NCBI RefSeq assembly: GCF_000621605.1
Contig: NZ_JHXX01000001.1
Location: 558,001 to 622,000, forward strand
Source of the DNA: Butyrivibrio sp. MC2021
Lineage (GTDB): Bacteria; Bacillota; Clostridia; Lachnospirales; Lachnospiraceae
Reading direction: 5' to 3'
Length of the DNA stretch: 64,000 nt
Within the stretch, counting starts at the first letter, position 1. Each line of letters opens with the position of its first letter. The position numbers and the translations under genes are program-made. Shown here piece after piece: positions 61,646-64,000 of the stretch. A model generated the notes under the pieces. That model worked only from the letters and a program-made list of their open reading frames with translations. It did not search any database and was not told where the DNA came from.

Positions 61646-64000
61646 TTATCTGCCGTAATATGCTGAAACTGTCTCACCATACTGGCCAAGAGGTACTTCA
61701 TGATCAAGACCAACGAATCTGCCGGTTCTTGAATCTGACCAAAGGGTCTTCTTCATCATGTTGTACTTAGCATCATCCCATGTTGCCCAGTCGTCCTTAA
61801 GAAGTCCGCCTGTGTCACCTGAGTTAGGATTGATGCACCAGAAGGTGTGGTTGATGTGGTTCTTAGCGATGAAGTTAGCCATGATGTTGAGATATTTCTC
61901 GTTGTCACCGCCATCCATAAAGCCACCCCACTCTCCGATAAGAAGAGGAGCGATGTTCTCATCCTGGATGTAGAACCAGCTGTCATACCAAACATCATCA
62001 AGAAGTGTCTGCTCTGTAAATGCCTTGTCAAACCATGACTGCTTGTAAACAAGTGGGCCGTAATCGTGAGGTGAATATACAAGCTGGCTTTGGTATCTTC
62101 CAAGATCTACAGGGTACTTGCCGGCATTTCTGAGGTTTCCGCCCCACCATCCGCCGTAGTACTTAAGCTCTGCTTCTGTAGCGTTAGGATTCTGTGTGCC
62201 TGAGTTGTAGTCATAACCTGCTCTGGGTGTTTCCTCGATACCCTCTACCATGATAAGGAGGTAAGGATTTACATCAAGGATAGCCTTACCGCAGCGGCTA
62301 GCTGCATAGCGCCAGTTGCACTCATCTGTAGAATCATCCCACTTAGCCGCGTTAGCTTCGCCCTGTGAATACTTGCCGTGAGGCTCGTTCTTAAGGTCGC
62401 AAGCGATGATAGTATCATCATTCTTGTACTCGCCAACAAACCATACCCAAGCATCGATCCAGTCTTCTGTTGTGAAGCCCTTAGGTCCGTACCAAACGTT
62501 GTAGTTGTGGCCTGAGTTGTTAGCATCTGCACTGTGGCAGTCCATCATAACCTTGATACCGTTATCTTTGCACATTGCAAGGAAAGTATCGAAGATCTCT
62601 CTTGAATCCATGTCAGATCCGTCTGCTCTCTTGAGCTCAGGATTTGCATTGGTATTGATGTTTGTCTTAATCTTCTTGCCTGACTTCCACTCAAGGAGAA
62701 GCTCTGTTGAAATCGGAACACGAACAAGGTTGATACCGTGGTCAGCCATTCCTTCAACAACGTTCTTCATGTTAGCATTCCAAAGACCATGGAATACTCT
62801 CTCTGAGCAGTTGAAACCAAACCAGTTAGCACCAGTAAGATAAACTTCGTTGCCCTGCATATCAAGGATCTTGGATCCATCTGTGTGGAGCCAGTCATCA
62901 CCTGTTACAGCAACTGAAGGATCATAAGGCTGAGGCTCGGGTGTAGGTGTTGGATCTGGATCAGGAGTAGGCTCCGGATCTGGATCGGGAGTAGGCTCGG
63001 GATCAGGTGTAGGCTCCGGATCCGGGTCAGGAGTTGGCTCGGGATCGGGCTCTACAACAGCTTCCTGTCCGTCTACAAGGATCTCTACCTTATTGCCAAC
63101 GTGACTTGAACCCTGGATACCGAATTCAACAGCATTGCCGGGCTCGATTATGGAGTTCCACTCCATAGGCTTAATTACATAGTAATTGCCATCTTCTGCA
63201 ATCTTAACATTCCAGCTTGAATCAATTCCAACGTCGTTCTTGTTAACCTTAAGTGTCCAAGTGTCGGCCTTGGTCTTGCCTGTGTTCTTAACCTTGATAA
63301 GTACCTGATAACCTGATCCCCAGTTGTTGATTGTGTAATCAGTTGTAAGGCCTGTGGTAACAACAGGTGTAGGATCGGGATCTACGATAGGCTCCGGCTC
63401 GGGCTCCGGATCAGGAGTAGGCTCTGGATCGGGCTCTGGCTCGGGCTCGGGCTCCGGCTCGGGTTCAGGATCCGGAACAGGTGTAGGTGTCGGATCCGGA
63501 TCGGGATCTACGATAACAGGCTCGTCGATAACTACAGGTTCAGGAGCATAGCCTTCTCCGAGAACGATCTTGGATCCTTCGAAGAGCTGCATTCCGCTAG
63601 GTGTAGCCATCTGGTTGTTGCTTGTACCGCCAAGACCCTTTACGCAAGGGCTGTTTGAGAAATCCCACTTACCGGGAGCTGTGAATCTGAGCTGAAGCTC
63701 GCACTTGCACTCGCTCTGTCCGCCGGGATAGATCTCAGCGCCTGCAAGGTTAACATCTACATAGTAGATACCAGCCTTATCGGAAGCCTTGAACTCAGAG
63801 ATCTTAACCTTGTGCTGCATATAGGTTGTAGAAATTGTCATGTCTGATGCCTTGTAACCCTGAGCGATAACATCGCTGAGGTCAAAGAACAGACGAAGTG
63901 TTAAGTTGTCAGTAATTCTTGCAGGCCAAGCTGTGTGGTTCTCGATAACAGCCTTGATCTCTACAAAGTTGATCTTGTTGTTCTTATCCTGTGCATTGAT
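61646..64000 (-). CDS. Multimodular cellulase, CBM3-CBM2-GH5 (5' end outside the window)
   Basis: Secreted beta-1,4-glucanase, open to the window edge, so the N-terminus is missing. From the edge inward: a CBM3-like module (64000 to about 63560), with [32 protein letters not shown] and [13 protein letters not shown]; a Pro/Asp/Glu linker; a CBM2-like module (about 63350-63065) with [20 protein letters not shown] and [10 protein letters not shown]; a second Pro/Asp/Glu linker; and a GH5 domain (about 62935-61646). GH5 has the acid/base Glu in DLKNEPHG and the nucleophile Glu in LIGEWGG, and the start [17 protein letters not shown] resembles GH5_1. The CBM3 order suggests another catalytic domain upstream, possibly GH9, which is outside this window. 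Read on this strand, trpE lies downstream beyond a terminator. Confidence 0.93.
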   Translation of the reverse strand: MNAQDKNNKINFVEIKAVIENHTAWPARITDNLTLRLFFDLSDVIAQGYKASDMTISTTYMQHKVKISEFKASDKAGIYYVDVNLAGAEIYPGGQSECKCELQLRFTAPGKWDFSNSPCVKGLGGTSNNQMATPSGMQLFEGSKIVLGEGYAPEPVVIDEPVIVDPDPDPTPTPVPDPEPEPEPEPEPEPDPEPTPDPEPEPEPIVDPDPTPVVTTGLTTDYTINNWGSGYQVLIKVKNTGKTKADTWTLKVNKNDVGIDSSWNVKIAEDGNYYVIKPMEWNSIIEPGNAVEFGIQGSSHVGNKVEILVDGQEAVVEPDPEPTPDPDPEPTPDPEPTPDPDPEPTPDPDPTPTPEPQPYDPSVAVTGDDWLHTDGSKILDMQGNEVYLTGANWFGFNCSERVFHGLWNANMKNVVEGMADHGINLVRVPISTELLLEWKSGKKIKTNINTNANPELKRADGSDMDSREIFDTFLAMCKDNGIKVMMDCHSADANNSGHNYNVWYGPKGFTTEDWIDAWVWFVGEYKNDDTIIACDLKNEPHGKYSQGEANAAKWDDSTDECNWRYAASRCGKAILDVNPYLLIMVEGIEETPRAGYDYNSGTQNPNATEAELKYYGGWWGGNLRNAGKYPVDLGRYQSQLVYSPHDYGPLVYKQSWFDKAFTEQTLLDDVWYDSWFYIQDENIAPLLIGEWGGFMDGGDNEKYLNIMANFIAKNHINHTFWCINPNSGDTGGLLKDDWATWDDAKYNMMKKTLWSDSRTGRFVGLDHEVPLGQYGETVSAYYGR

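Noticed and set aside
63380..63480. Possible CRISPR or tandem-repeat array in the cellulase gene
   Set aside because: The repeats are in frame and encode Pro/Asp/Glu linker residues; no spacers of constant length are seen.
63354..63551. Gly/Ser repeat frame opposite the cellulase linker
   Set aside because: It is the complement of the Pro/Asp/Glu linker, not a gene.

Overview
The window looks like chromosome of a Gram-positive anaerobe of the Lachnospiraceae, most like Butyrivibrio or Pseudobutyrivibrio from a plant-fed gut. That is inferred from gene content (ppdK, a tryptophan T-box, secreted plant cell-wall enzymes with carbohydrate-binding modules, a LytTR/DUF3021 pair, large surface proteins with Ig-like and repeat domains), strong Shine-Dalgarno sites and moderate GC. 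No plasmid, phage or complete insertion sequence is visible, and I found no rRNA or tRNA gene.

Layout. 0-2.6 kb: a secreted CBM13/PL9 pectate lyase and a membrane-anchored unknown. 2.6-10 kb, minus strand: ppdK with an unusual C-terminal extension, a membrane glycerophosphodiesterase, a CE12-type rhamnogalacturonan acetylesterase fused to SLH-like repeats, and a sugar-type MFS carrier; the esterase and carrier fit pectin use. 10-12.8 kb, plus: an ABC-F ATPase and purC. 12.8-21 kb, minus: thrH, a PHP phosphoesterase, a Cof-type HAD phosphatase, a small acidic protein, maf, the ppk-ppx polyphosphate pair and pheA. 21-23.7 kb, plus: a DUF5050-like protein, then pyrB-pyrI. 23.7-26 kb, minus: a fossil kinase fragment, Nudix, GNAT and a short pyruvate-kinase homologue.

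26-33 kb, plus: a five-gene unit of membrane-fusion protein, ABC ATPase, FtsX-type permease, OmpR regulator and histidine kinase, preceded by a phased array of TTAAGA half-sites. 33-35.3 kb: a TetR regulator overlapping a phytoene-desaturase-like flavoprotein. 35.4-43.4 kb: a chemoreceptor with a beta-sandwich inserted in its sensor, an NrtR-like Nudix regulator, a 144-bp miniature inverted-repeat element with target duplication, a large quasi-palindrome at the end of a CAP-domain lipoprotein gene, a CPBP protease, dinB and an RluA-family pseudouridine synthase. 43.4-53 kb: two giant secreted cysteine-peptidase proteins (one with a C-type lectin domain, the other papain-like), flanked by two decayed genes (DUF3089 hydrolase and FRG domain).

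53-64 kb, minus: a receiver-only regulator, a PIN-PhoH ATPase, an ABC-2 exporter, DUF3021 and LytTR genes with an unknown membrane protein, trpG and trpE under a tryptophan T-box and a near-consensus promoter, and the 3' part of a multimodular CBM3-CBM2-GH5 cellulase that runs off the window.

Nothing here is a clear new defence or mobile system. The most distinctive items are the miniature element at 39.2 kb, the neighbouring 91-bp quasi-palindrome, the sensor architecture of the chemoreceptor, the lectin/peptidase pair, and several fossil or overlapping genes.
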